A DNA stretch of 36,117 nt from Sphaerochaetaceae bacterium (GCA_024684115.1 JAIKXP010000028.1:1-36117); one strand, 5' to 3'. Positions 7,373-16,322 are shown, counted from the stretch's first letter. A program made the numbers and translations. The notes: generated by a model from the letters alone, not told the origin.

Positions 7373-7936
7373 TCACTCGCCGTATTTTTCAAGATAGTCA
7401 GCCATTTCAGCTGCAGCTTCGAGGAATGTAAGTTCTGACTCAAGAGCCATGGCAACAGCCATTTCCTGGCATCTGTCAGCGTAGTCAAGAAGGTCTGAAA
7501 TGTGGTCTTCAGCCTTAGCCATGTCCTTCTCTGTCTTCTTCTCCTGAAGCTTTGCCTTAGCAGCATTAACATTCATGGAAGCCTTGAGTTTAAGAGTATT
7601 GAGGCTTCGGCTTAAGCTCTCTCCTGCAAGTCTTGCGTTCTCCTTACCTGCTTCTACATTTCCCTTAACTGTCTTTGCTGTATCCTTTACGAGGAAATCC
7701 AGATTTGAATCAATATCTGAAAGCTTCTTCTCTGTCTCAGCAAGCTTCATGTCAAAAGCCTCATCGACAAGTTCATTAAATGCATCAATTTCACCATTGA
7801 CATATTTAATGCTCTCCTCAAGTTCTTCCTTCTTCATGTTTCTTGCTTCTTTTGCCTTTTCAGATGCGGCGTTGATTTTTGCCTTCATCTCATCCATCTT
7901 CTTCTGAGAATCAGAAAGCCTTTCTTTAAGTCCCAT
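7373..7936 (-). CDS. Helical coiled-coil protein of unknown function
   Basis: I do not recognise this 187-residue protein. It is highly charged and almost entirely helical, with Lys, Glu and Ala dominating. It has no signal peptide, membrane segment, cysteine-based metal site or enzymatic motif. Heptad-like hydrophobic spacing is visible through about 5-35, 40-90 and 110-150. The C-terminal 40 residues (LLDYADRCQEMAVAMALESE) look like a compact helical pair. The start is well supported by AAAGGAG 9 nt upstream of the ATG. It is monocistronic, with a hairpin terminator at its end. A structural or envelope-stabilising role, or a phage-shock PspA-like helical fold, would be guesses. Confidence 0.8.
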   Translation of the reverse strand: MGLKERLSDSQKKMDEMKAKINAASEKAKEARNMKKEELEESIKYVNGEIDAFNELVDEAFDMKLAETEKKLSDIDSNLDFLVKDTAKTVKGNVEAGKENARLAGESLSRSLNTLKLKASMNVNAAKAKLQEKKTEKDMAKAEDHISDLLDYADRCQEMAVAMALESELTFLEAAAEMADYLEKYGE

Positions 7937-8032
7937 AGTTTTTACTCCTTTTTATGAGAATTGTTTATACCTGAATAATACATAAAAGAGAAAAATTATA
8001 GAATCAGGTCTTCTCAGAAACCTCCTCAAGGC

Positions 8033-8062
8033 TTGTTCTTCATGCCTTTAATCTTGTAAAAT
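8033..8062 (+). promoter_or_regulatory. Candidate promoter of the alpha-glucan operon
   Basis: TTGTTC (8033-8038) and TAAAAT (8057-8062) are separated by 18 bp, giving a leader of about 50 nt. The leader contains a small CCGC-AAC-GCGG inverted repeat around 8074-8084. It is a moderate match only. Confidence 0.35.
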
Positions 8063-8118
8063 CTTCATGTTTACCGCAACGCGGAATGTACTTAGCAAAG
8101 AAATGGGAAGGTTGAGGT

Positions 8119-8838
8119 ATGCTTCTTTTAAATATTGGAACCCTTTCAGATTCCGAGCTCAAATATATGGCTGAGCAGGAAGGAATTGAAGATTGGGAAG
8201 ACATGGACAGAGATGAACTCATTGAGAATCTTGAGGAACTGTACGGAGATTCCTCGGATGAGAGTTCTCCACTGTATGGCAACTACAGATTTGTAAAAGG
8301 ATTGACAGATGTACCACCTGGAAGTATCAGTCTGCCCGGAGTAACACCGCTGCCGGAATCTTACAATGATACAGATCTTTATGCAGTAATAAAAGATTCC
8401 AACTGGGCTTATGCCATGTGGAGTATTTCACATCTGAAAGAGGAAGAACTCAGAGAGAAATCAATGAACCTCCGCCTGAGGGTAAGTGCCGGTGACCATT
8501 CATATGATATTGAAGTCGGTTACGAAGACTCTTCATGGAATATTGAACTTCCCTGGCCGGGAAAAACATACACAATCTCCCTCATAGCCACAGACAAGGT
8601 TGTAGATTCAGACGGAGTGGAAGGAGAAGGAACTGAAGAAGAAATCTGCAGTGCCGGTAACCTCTGCTGCCCTGACTTTTATTTCATTAACCATGTCAGC
8701 CAGCTTAAGAACAAGAATACATTCAAGCTCATATTTGATCCTCTGTTTACCAACGGAGGAGTTCTTGTAAAGAACAATATTGTTGACAGGATTTTCTCAC
8801 AGGTAATTGCAGACAGGAAGAAGGGAGAAAAGAAATGA
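8119..8838 (+). CDS. DUF4912 domain protein with N-terminal SAP/Rho-N-like helix-extension-helix
   Basis: This 239-residue protein has an acidic N-terminal segment (about 8-50; LSDSELKYMAEQEGIEDW and DRDELIENLEELY) resembling SAP or Rho-N-type helix-extension-helix modules. A beta-rich DUF4912 domain follows (about 70-225), with LYAVIKDSNWAYAMWSIS, LRLRVSAGDHSYDIEVGYED and ELPWPGKTYTISLIA. DUF4912 has an Ig/CBM-like flavour and in spirochaetes is commonly found beside GH57 enzymes. It overlaps the GH57 start by 4 bp. By context it probably assists alpha-glucan synthesis or anchors the polysaccharide enzymes, but the molecular role is unknown. Confidence 0.8.
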   Translation: MLLLNIGTLSDSELKYMAEQEGIEDWEDMDRDELIENLEELYGDSSDESSPLYGNYRFVKGLTDVPPGSISLPGVTPLPESYNDTDLYAVIKDSNWAYAMWSISHLKEEELREKSMNLRLRVSAGDHSYDIEVGYEDSSWNIELPWPGKTYTISLIATDKVVDSDGVEGEGTEEEICSAGNLCCPDFYFINHVSQLKNKNTFKLIFDPLFTNGGVLVKNNIVDRIFSQVIADRKKGEKK

Positions 8839-10463
8839 AAAGCTATTTAAACTTTATATTCAACGCACATCTTCCGTTTGTAAGACATCCGGAATATGAG
8901 AAGTTCCTCGAGGAAGACTGGCTGTATGAAGCCATCAACGAGTCCTATATTCCTCTTCTCAGAATGATGAGGAAACTCCATGCAGAGGAAGTGCCTTTCA
9001 AACTTACATTTTCTATCTCCCCCACTCTTGCATGCATGCTCAGCGATCCGCTTCTCAAGGAGCGCTTTTCTGCCTACATGGAGAAGCATATTGAGCTTGG
9101 AGAAAAAGAAGTAAACAGACTTCAGGGCAGAGAGGAAGAGCGTCTTGCCCGCATGTACCTGAAGATTCTCAATGAAAACTATTCATTCTGGAGGGATGAG
9201 TGCGGAACAGACCTTCTGAAGGCCATGAACCAGCTGAACAACGAGTGTTGCATTGAGCTTATCACTACCTCCGCAACACACAGCTATCTCCCGCTTTACA
9301 AGAATTTTGAAATAGCAACGAACGCTCAGATTGAAACCTCAGTCATCAACCAGATAAGCACATTTGACCGTTACAACGGCGGATTCTGGCTCCCTGAGTG
9401 CGGCTTCTATCCGGGTCTTGAAGAAATACTCAAGAGACACAACGTTAGCTGGACATCTCTTGCTGCTCATGCCTTTGCCCTCTCTCCAGAGAAAGTACTC
9501 AGAGGAAACTATGCCCCTATTCAGTGTCCTAACGGACTTTACTGTTTCGCAAGGGACTTCAACCTCTCCTCCCTCGTATGGTCAGCTGAAGAGGGTTATC
9601 CTGCAGATCCTGATTACAGGGAGTTCTACAGGGACATTGGTTACGATTTACCTCTTGATTACATTTCTCCATACATCCATGAACCGAATGTAAGAGTTTT
9701 CACAGGCTTCAAGTACTGGGCCATAACAGGCAAGACAGCAGACAAGGTTCTATACAATCCTGAAAAGGCACAGGCAAAGACAAAGCTTCATGCAGGAAAC
9801 TTCCTCTACAACGTAAGCTCAAGAACAAGGTCTGTAGACGGCATTCTGGATACAAATCCATGTTACACAATAAGCTTTGACGCAGAGCTCTTCGGACACT
9901 GGTGGTTTGAGGGCATTGCATGGCTTGAAAACGTAATCAGGCTTGCAGCAGAAAGCAAGGATATAGAGCTTACAACAGCCTCTGATTTCCTCACAGAGAC
10001 AGACAGGATACAGAAACTCACTCCGGGCTTCTCTTCATGGGGTAGCGGCGGTTTCTCACAGGTCTGGAACGACCACAGCACAAATGCCTGGCTTCTCAGA
10101 CACTGCTTCAAGTCTGTTGAGAGAATGCAGGAACTTGCAGTAAGATTCCCTGCCCAGACTTCTCTCAAGAAGAGGTTCCTTTCCCAGGCAGCAAGGGAAA
10201 CACTTCTTCTCATGGCAAGTGACTGGCCGTTCATGATTCATAACCACACAACCGAAGAATATGCATTAAAGCGTATAACCGGCCATATTGAGAACCTCAA
10301 CCTTGTCTATGACAACATGAGCAAGAATGCGGTTAACACTGAGTGGCTTGTAAAGGCTGAAAAGAGAAATAACATTTTCCCTCATATTGATTACAATATT
10401 TTCAATCCAGAACACTTAAAGGAGCCAAGTCTGGTTTACACTGCCGAGTACCAGAAACTTTAA
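8835..10463 (+). CDS. Glycoside hydrolase family 57, probable 1,4-alpha-glucan branching enzyme
   Basis: This 542-residue cytosolic enzyme has a GH57 (beta/alpha)7 barrel followed by a helical DUF1957-like domain. Motif 1 is NAHLPFVRHPEYEKFLEEDW at the N-terminus. The catalytic nucleophile is Glu188 in GGFWLPECGFYPG. The acid/base is Asp349 in TISFDAELFGHWWFEG. The C-terminal part has SSWGSGGFSQVWND and the helical stretch LLMASDWPFMIHNHTTEEYA, typical of GH57 branching enzymes. It should transfer alpha-1,4 segments to form alpha-1,6 branches in glycogen-like polymer. The length matches the family. A GH57 amylase or 4-alpha-glucanotransferase is the alternative. It is coupled upstream by ATGA (8835-8838), and the next gene starts 3 bp after its stop. 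Confidence 0.87.
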   Translation: MKSYLNFIFNAHLPFVRHPEYEKFLEEDWLYEAINESYIPLLRMMRKLHAEEVPFKLTFSISPTLACMLSDPLLKERFSAYMEKHIELGEKEVNRLQGREEERLARMYLKILNENYSFWRDECGTDLLKAMNQLNNECCIELITTSATHSYLPLYKNFEIATNAQIETSVINQISTFDRYNGGFWLPECGFYPGLEEILKRHNVSWTSLAAHAFALSPEKVLRGNYAPIQCPNGLYCFARDFNLSSLVWSAEEGYPADPDYREFYRDIGYDLPLDYISPYIHEPNVRVFTGFKYWAITGKTADKVLYNPEKAQAKTKLHAGNFLYNVSSRTRSVDGILDTNPCYTISFDAELFGHWWFEGIAWLENVIRLAAESKDIELTTASDFLTETDRIQKLTPGFSSWGSGGFSQVWNDHSTNAWLLRHCFKSVERMQELAVRFPAQTSLKKRFLSQAARETLLLMASDWPFMIHNHTTEEYALKRITGHIENLNLVYDNMSKNAVNTEWLVKAEKRNNIFPHIDYNIFNPEHLKEPSLVYTAEYQKL

Positions 10464-10466
10464 TAT

Positions 10467-12746
10467 ATGAAAACCTCTATTATTGTTCACGGACACTTTT
10501 ACCAGCCCCCACGCGAGGACCCTTATACCGGTATAGTCCCATTTCAGGAAACACCTGATAACTGTATTAACTGGAATGAGCAGATCTACAGAACCTGCTA
10601 CCTTCCAAATGCATATTCAAGATACCTGGACTTCACCGGCAAGGTTTCTTCAATAACAAACAATTATTCATATATCTCATCCAACTTCGGGCCAACCCTG
10701 CTCAAGTGGATGGATGAAGCACACCCTGAGTTTCTTCCCAAGCTCAAGGAAGCTGACAGAATAAGCATGAAGCAGACAGGTCATTCAAACTTTCTTGCCC
10801 AGTGCTACAACCATACAATTCTTCCGCTTGAAAACATCCGTACAAAGAATACAGAGGTAAAGTGGGCCATAGAGGACTACTGCTACAGATTCGGTCACAG
10901 ACCTGAAGGTTTCTGGTGTGCCGAGTGTGCAATAGACAAAGAGACCGTAGACGTACTTGCCGACAACGGCATACTTTTTGTTGTTCTCTCCCCGTGGCAG
11001 GCTTCTGCAATAGACGGAAAACCCCTTAACGGCAAGAGTGCTCCATGTGACAGGGCCTTCTATATTGAAGGTTTCAGAAATAAGATAGTTGCCTTCTTCT
11101 ACGACCCTGAACTGGCCAGCGGAATAAGCTTCGGTCATCTTTTAAGAGATGCAGACGGGCTTTTTGAAAAACTCAGACAGATGAGGACCAAACGCCACAA
11201 CCCTGCCCTGATTCACTGGGCAACAGACGGAGAGATCTACGGTCATCATGAATCCTTCGGAGACATGGCTCTTGCAGCCCTCATCAGAAAACTCAGGGAA
11301 TCAGACGAGTTTGAGATTACAAACTACGGCGCATTTCTCGAAAAGCATGGAGTCAGCGGCACAGCAGAGCTCTACCTCGGCGTAGACGGCAGGGGCTCTT
11401 CATGGTCATGCAGTCACGGAGTCGGCAGATGGCACAGAAACTGCGGCTGTCACACCGGTGGACCTGATACATGGAACCAGAAGTGGCGCGGGCCAATGAG
11501 AACTGCCTTCAACCACCTTGAAGAAAAGACAAGAGAAATCTTTGACAGGGAAATCAGGAGCATGCTGGGCAGCAGCATAAACCCTGATACAGTAATTGAA
11601 GGATTCGGGAAGGTTCTTTCAGGAAGATTTTCAGTTGACTCCTACGTCAAATCATTTAAATCTGCAGAAGGAATGAACCTGACAGATGAACAGGCTACTA
11701 ACCTTGCAATTCTTCTGGATGCCATGAAGAACTGTATGTTCTCATACACAAGCTGCGGCTGGTTCTTCAACGACATATCGGGAATTGAACCTGCACAGTG
11801 TATCCGGTACGGTATCTGCTGTGCAAACAGGCTCCAGCCCTTTGCTCCGAGGGAAAATCTTCTTGTTTCTCTTATGAAGGACCTCTCAGAAGCTCACAGC
11901 AACATCAGTTCCGTAGGAACCGGAGAGGACATTGCAAAGCACCTTGTGCGCTCCGTACCAGGGTCAGCAGAGGCTTCAGGCTTCTTCATCCTGAACAGAA
12001 TCCTTGCAAATCCTTCCATGTACAGAAACACTTACGGTATTTTCAAGCTTGTAGATATAAATGACACTCAGGTAACCGTCAGGGATAACCTGACCCTTGA
12101 AGAAATTGTCTACACCTACGAGGAAGACCTGATTTCAAATGACACGCTTTCAATCAATCTTAGAAACAGGATTAACGGCTTCACCTATTCCTTTACTAAC
12201 AAGGAAATAACAAAGCTTACCAAGATTGACATAACAAAGTGGACAAATGAGAACCTTTCCATTCTCTACACTGACAGCGTGGTAAACAAGGTTTCGCTCA
12301 ACATAGAGAAGTACATGTTCCTCTTCGAGTCAGACATTGGAGCCTCAATTGACAACATGAGTGAAGAAAACGCCTCCTTCTGTGCAAAGCTTGTTGCTTC
12401 CTACGTAAGAAGAAGGACAACAGACTCACTTGCAAAGGAGTTTAATGTAGTCTGGCCCATAGTAAATTACGTAAAGAACGCAGGAAAAATGAGCGACTAC
12501 AGGACAATTAAGAACGCTTTTGACAGACTCATAAACCTCTATGCAAAACTTGCTGAAGGTCCGGGTTTCACACAGAAAGCTGCTTCAAACATGCTCCAGA
12601 TCCTCTCCCGTGCAAGAAAAGAACAGGTCTATCCGGATATTACCAGCATACAGAACTCAATCTACCCTGTAATTGAAGGGGCAGAGAGCTCACTGGACGA
12701 GGAAACCGTATACAACCTCAGAAGAGATTTAAACTTTGTTTACTGA
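10467..12746 (+). CDS. GH57-type protein with C-terminal DUF3536
   Basis: This 759-residue protein has an N-terminal GH57-like domain (about 1-300). Motif 1 is IIVHGHFYQPPREDPYTG. The putative nucleophile is Glu153 in GFWCAECAIDKETVDVL, and the putative acid/base is Asp254 in IHWATDGEIYGHHESFGD. A DUF3536 region covers the remainder (about 400-755), including FSYTSCGWFFNDISGIEP. It is likely a cytosolic alpha-glucan-active enzyme; the reaction is not established for DUF3536 proteins. It follows the branching enzyme after 3 bp without its own ribosome site, implying coupling. Its last 7 bp overlap the convergent recN stop, and no terminator separates them. Confidence 0.82.
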   Translation: MKTSIIVHGHFYQPPREDPYTGIVPFQETPDNCINWNEQIYRTCYLPNAYSRYLDFTGKVSSITNNYSYISSNFGPTLLKWMDEAHPEFLPKLKEADRISMKQTGHSNFLAQCYNHTILPLENIRTKNTEVKWAIEDYCYRFGHRPEGFWCAECAIDKETVDVLADNGILFVVLSPWQASAIDGKPLNGKSAPCDRAFYIEGFRNKIVAFFYDPELASGISFGHLLRDADGLFEKLRQMRTKRHNPALIHWATDGEIYGHHESFGDMALAALIRKLRESDEFEITNYGAFLEKHGVSGTAELYLGVDGRGSSWSCSHGVGRWHRNCGCHTGGPDTWNQKWRGPMRTAFNHLEEKTREIFDREIRSMLGSSINPDTVIEGFGKVLSGRFSVDSYVKSFKSAEGMNLTDEQATNLAILLDAMKNCMFSYTSCGWFFNDISGIEPAQCIRYGICCANRLQPFAPRENLLVSLMKDLSEAHSNISSVGTGEDIAKHLVRSVPGSAEASGFFILNRILANPSMYRNTYGIFKLVDINDTQVTVRDNLTLEEIVYTYEEDLISNDTLSINLRNRINGFTYSFTNKEITKLTKIDITKWTNENLSILYTDSVVNKVSLNIEKYMFLFESDIGASIDNMSEENASFCAKLVASYVRRRTTDSLAKEFNVVWPIVNYVKNAGKMSDYRTIKNAFDRLINLYAKLAEGPGFTQKAASNMLQILSRARKEQVYPDITSIQNSIYPVIEGAESSLDEETVYNLRRDLNFVY

Positions 12747-14392
12747 TCTTCAGAAAGAAGACTGCGTGCATGCTCAAGCGTGAGGGAGTGTTCATCTCCT
12801 GAGAGCATGCGTGCAATCTCATGCACCCTGTTCTCCCCTTCACATGCTTCAAGACGGGTATAGGTTCTTCCGTCCTCAACACTCTTTCTTACGACAAACT
12901 GTGAATGTGCCCTGGCAGCAATGGATGCAAGGTGAGTAATTGCAATTACCTGCTTCTTCTCTGAGAGCTTTCTCATGCACTGTGCAAGACGCAGGGCAAT
13001 AGCTCCGCCTATTCCGGAATCAACCTCATCAAAAACCTGGGTCTGTATGTCATCAGAATCTGCAAGGACCGTCTTAAGGGCCAGCATGACTCTGCTTAAC
13101 TCTCCGCCGGAGGCTATCTCCTTCATCTTCTTAACAGGCTCACCCGGGTTCGCACTTATGAAAAACTCTACACTGTCTGAGCCGCTGGAAGAGACCTTAT
13201 CCTCACTGTACTCAATCCTTATTTCAAACCTGCACTGAGGCATACCTAGGGTTCTGAGAGTCTCTTCTATCTTCTTTTCAAGAACGGAGGCAGCCTTTTT
13301 TCTCTTCTCATGAAGACTCAGGGCTGTTTTTCTATACTCTTCCTCTGCCTTACCTATCTTCTTTTCAAGTGCGGAAAGCTCCCCTTCCGAGTCCTCGGCA
13401 AGGTCAAGTTTTCTCCTTGCATCTTCAGCAAATGAGAGTACATCTGAAACAGAAGGTCCATACTTTCTCTTGAGCTTCTGGATGAGTGAAAGCCTTTCCT
13501 GCATCATGTTAAGAGATTCTTCAGAGTAGTCTACATCTGAAAGATAGTCCCTGAGTCCCTGACAAATGTCTTCAGCGTCTATCCTCACACTCTCAAGCCT
13601 TGATGTGAACTCTGTAAGACTGCCGTCAAGCTTAGCAGCCTTTGCAGCGTAGGAAGAAGAATCATGCAGCAGGTGCCCGGCTTCCTTAAGCTTTTCAGTG
13701 CTGAAATTCAGGTTGTCATAGATCTGCTCAAAATGGCTGAATACGCTGACCTTTTCCTTGAGCTCGTCCTCTTCTTCAGCCGTAATGGCAGCTTCACTTA
13801 TCTCCCTGCAGGCATAGCTCAGGTAGTCTTCCTGACGCCTTGCTTCAAGGGCAAGTTCATTTGTCTTTTCCCACTCTTCCTTAAGGGTATTTATGGTTCT
13901 GTATAGGGAAGAAACGTTTTCAAGAAGCTCTTCATTTGAAGCATAGGTATCAATTACCCTCTTCTGTCTTTCCGGAGAAAGAAGGCTCTGGTGCTCACTC
14001 TGTCCGTGCATGTCTATGAGAATTTCAGAGAGGGACATAAGCTCGCTTCTGGTTATTATCTGGCCCTGAACTGAGACCAGGGACCTGCCGTTTCTCCTCA
14101 CGGTTCTTTTTATGATTATGGCCCCGTCCTCAGCTTCCAGAGAGTGCTCTTCAAGCCAGGCGTTTGCCTCGTGTCCGGGTGGAATTGAAACTACGGCATT
14201 TACCGTCATTTCATCAGAACCTGTTCTTATAGCAGAAGAATCTGCCCTCTCTCCCATAAGAAGCCCCAGGGCTCCGAGAATAATGGACTTTCCTGCTCCG
14301 GTTTCACCGGTAATTACGTTAAATCCTTCATGAAAGTCAGCAGAGAGGTTTTCTATAAGTGCAAAGTTCCTGATTTCCAGATGCTCAAGCAT
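12740..14392 (-). CDS. recN: DNA repair protein RecN
   Basis: This 550-residue SMC-like ATPase acts in double-strand break repair. The N-terminal half has MLEHLEIRNFALIENLS and the Walker A GETGAGKS (residues 29-36). The middle is a long coiled coil (about 165-365). The C-terminal half has the ABC signature ASGGELSRVMLALKT, Walker B TQVFDEVDSGIGG and the switch segment VIAITHLASIAARAHSQF. The ATG at 14392 is chosen because it begins the conserved N-terminus and has GGAGG (14398-14402 complement) 5 nt upstream. A longer frame from 14461 adds 23 unrelated residues read from nadK. It overlaps the end of nadK by 8 bp and is last in the degT-like/nadK/recN operon. Confidence 0.95.
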   Translation of the reverse strand: MLEHLEIRNFALIENLSADFHEGFNVITGETGAGKSIILGALGLLMGERADSSAIRTGSDEMTVNAVVSIPPGHEANAWLEEHSLEAEDGAIIIKRTVRRNGRSLVSVQGQIITRSELMSLSEILIDMHGQSEHQSLLSPERQKRVIDTYASNEELLENVSSLYRTINTLKEEWEKTNELALEARRQEDYLSYACREISEAAITAEEEDELKEKVSVFSHFEQIYDNLNFSTEKLKEAGHLLHDSSSYAAKAAKLDGSLTEFTSRLESVRIDAEDICQGLRDYLSDVDYSEESLNMMQERLSLIQKLKRKYGPSVSDVLSFAEDARRKLDLAEDSEGELSALEKKIGKAEEEYRKTALSLHEKRKKAASVLEKKIEETLRTLGMPQCRFEIRIEYSEDKVSSSGSDSVEFFISANPGEPVKKMKEIASGGELSRVMLALKTVLADSDDIQTQVFDEVDSGIGGAIALRLAQCMRKLSEKKQVIAITHLASIAARAHSQFVVRKSVEDGRTYTRLEACEGENRVHEIARMLSGDEHSLTLEHARSLLSEDQ

Positions 14393-15236
14393 TGAATCCT
14401 CCGGCCCATCCGAGCTTTTCCCTGAGAATCTCGATTGAGTTTCTTGCCTTGTTCCTGACAAATCTGGTCACATAATCACTGCGTGTTATTACTATTCTGT
14501 CTCCCGGATGCACCTTGTGAATACCATGTCCATCACTGATTACTTCTATCTCTGCATTCTGAGGCGGAAGATCTACATTTATTCTTGAATTCTTATTTAC
14601 TACAAGAGGCCTTGCACTGATTGTAAACGGACTTATAGGACTTATGATTATGGCATTTATGTTTGCATCAAGAATAGGTCCGCCTGTTGAAAGGCTGTAG
14701 GCAGTAGAGCCTGTGGGGGTTGCAAAAACAACACCGTCAGCCTTGAGACTGGCTGCAAACACATCATTGATATAGAGGTTGAGTTTTGCAGTCTTTGCGT
14801 GAGAAAGGGTGGAAACGGTAATCTCATTTAAGGCAGAGTCTGAGAATTCAAGTTTTCCGTTTCTGAAAACGTTTACCTCTACCCTCATTCTGTCTTCAAT
14901 AATTTCTCTGCCTTCAATTATATCCTGAAGAACATAGTTAATCTCATCTGTTCCCGTATCCGTAATGTAGCCGAAGTGGCCCATATTCACGGCAAGCAGA
15001 GGCACATTTGTACCCCTCATGATCCATGCACAGGTAAGAACCGTTCCATCTCCGCCAAGGGAGATAGCAAGGTCACAATCTGGGGAACCTATAAGTGAAT
15101 CTGCAGTACCTGAGACCAGGCTTACCAGCTCGGTTTCTATGTTTCTTTCCGAGAGAAAGTCCCTGATTGAAGAATAGACTGAAAGAACATTCATCCTACC
15201 CGGATTTGCAAATACAGCGACCTTTTTAAGTTCCAT
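14385..15236 (-). CDS. nadK: NAD kinase
   Basis: This 283-residue cytosolic enzyme phosphorylates NAD to NADP with ATP or polyphosphate. Diagnostic segments are SLGGDGTVLTCAWIMRG (GGDGT at 61-65, catalytic Asp63), NMGHFGYITDTG, the NE-containing DSALNEITVS, and ADGVVFATPTGSTAYSLSTG. The length is typical. GGGAGG lies 5 nt upstream of the ATG. It sits 15 bp after the degT-like gene and overlaps recN by 8 bp. nadK next to recN is a common bacterial arrangement. Confidence 0.95.
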   Translation of the reverse strand: MELKKVAVFANPGRMNVLSVYSSIRDFLSERNIETELVSLVSGTADSLIGSPDCDLAISLGGDGTVLTCAWIMRGTNVPLLAVNMGHFGYITDTGTDEINYVLQDIIEGREIIEDRMRVEVNVFRNGKLEFSDSALNEITVSTLSHAKTAKLNLYINDVFAASLKADGVVFATPTGSTAYSLSTGGPILDANINAIIISPISPFTISARPLVVNKNSRINVDLPPQNAEIEVISDGHGIHKVHPGDRIVITRSDYVTRFVRNKARNSIEILREKLGWAGGFNA

Positions 15237-15251
15237 AAAGCCTCCCGCGCC

Positions 15252-16286
15252 TTAGAGAAGATGGCCAATAACCTTTCCGACAAGATCTATTTCCGTATTC
15301 TTCAGAAACGGATAGACAGGAAAGGAAACCGTCCTGTAATAGTATGCAGCACAAACAGGAAAATCTCCAAACAAATCTCCCCCGTAAACACTGCAAATAC
15401 TGTCCGCAAAAGTTTTTTTCACCGGCACACCGTTCTTTTCCGCAAACTTAATCGAATCCTCCGGCTTTGAATCAAGAAAAACGCTGAAAGAAGAATAGGA
15501 CGGATTAAAGTCAGCAAAACTCAGCCCGAAGGCCCTGTGTCGTGTCTGAAGCACCTTCTGCGTGTAAATTCGACCGATCTCCCTGTTCTTTCCGCAGTTC
15601 ACATCAAGGTTCTGAAGCTGCACAAGCCCGAGAGAAGCATTAAGGTCCGTCATGCTCTTAAGAGGGTCCCTAATGGCCTCAAGATCGCACTCAAAACCTT
15701 TCTTTACAGCCAGGGCTGCGCCTCCTGCACAGGAGACAATGTTCTCCTCTTCGAAAGAAGAGACCACTACACTGCCCCAGTCACCCGGGGCAAACTCTTC
15801 CCCGCAGTAAGAGCCAAGGGACTCTGATACGTCTTCAAGAATCTTTATCCCTTCATAGCTCACCTTCTCAGCAAAGGTAGTTTCCCTGTTGTACTTTATT
15901 GGAAGCATGCCGCATGATTCGTAAAGAATGAGAACATCTGCTCCGCTTTCCATGACAGCCTTTTCATCTGCAAGCCCGTTTTCCCTGTCTGCATCAACAT
16001 AAACAACCCTGCACCCTGTCTTTTCGAGGGCAGAGAGGTACACAGACGGAGAAAGCATACTTATGGCAACACAGCTCTCCTTTCCCACTCCCAGAGCCTT
16101 GAGGGCAGCATCTATACAGTCAGGATAGGTTCTGAAAGATAAACCCCTGCTGCATTTTACACGGGAAGAGAACAGCTCCGTAAAAGCCTTTGTGCTTCTT
16201 GAGGGGCCTATTTCTTCATCTACCATGGTCTGAAGAACACTGTCCATGTCTTTTCTTTTAAGTGTGGGTTTGTAGAAACGAATCAT
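15252..16286 (-). CDS. DegT/DnrJ/EryC1-fold protein lacking the PLP lysine
   Basis: This 344-residue protein has the fold-type I aminotransferase pattern of the DegT family. It begins MIRFYKPTLKRKDMDSVLQ; residues near 145 (ILEDVSESLGSYCGEEF) supply the acidic residue that normally contacts the PLP ring. The segment corresponding to SFhxxKNxxxxxGG reads SFEEENIVSCAGG (residues 177-189). Three glutamates (179-181) replace the region of the Schiff-base lysine and one position is missing. The protein may therefore be a non-aminotransferase, such as a dehydratase-like, binding or scaffolding homologue. An in-frame TTG at 16323-16325 extends the frame, but it is the -35 box of the promoter. The ATG at 16286 is the better start and is predicted to be leaderless. 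First gene of the operon with nadK and recN. Confidence 0.78.
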   Translation of the reverse strand: MIRFYKPTLKRKDMDSVLQTMVDEEIGPSRSTKAFTELFSSRVKCSRGLSFRTYPDCIDAALKALGVGKESCVAISMLSPSVYLSALEKTGCRVVYVDADRENGLADEKAVMESGADVLILYESCGMLPIKYNRETTFAEKVSYEGIKILEDVSESLGSYCGEEFAPGDWGSVVVSSFEEENIVSCAGGAALAVKKGFECDLEAIRDPLKSMTDLNASLGLVQLQNLDVNCGKNREIGRIYTQKVLQTRHRAFGLSFADFNPSYSSFSVFLDSKPEDSIKFAEKNGVPVKKTFADSICSVYGGDLFGDFPVCAAYYYRTVSFPVYPFLKNTEIDLVGKVIGHLL

Positions 16287-16300
16287 ACGTATAGTATAAT
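16270..16300 (+). promoter_or_regulatory. Candidate promoter of the Pr6Pr-like gene
   Basis: A consensus TATAAT (16295-16300) is preceded at 19 bp by TTGTAG (16270-16275). The spacing is long. Its -10 overlaps the opposing -10 of the degT-like gene, so the two promoters should compete. Confidence 0.35.
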
Positions 16301-16322
16301 CAATACCGGCAGGAAGTGACAA
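16293..16322 (-). promoter_or_regulatory. Promoter of the degT-like/nadK/recN operon, predicted leaderless
   Basis: On the - strand TTGTCA (16322-16317) and TATACT (16298-16293) are 18 bp apart. Six bases (ATACGT) separate the -10 from the ATG at 16286, placing +1 on the A of the start codon. No ribosome site is present. Confidence 0.6.

Noticed and set aside
14393-14461. N-terminal extension of RecN (23 residues)
   Set aside because: The residues come from reading nadK out of frame; the conserved RecN start and a GGAGG site support the ATG at 14392.
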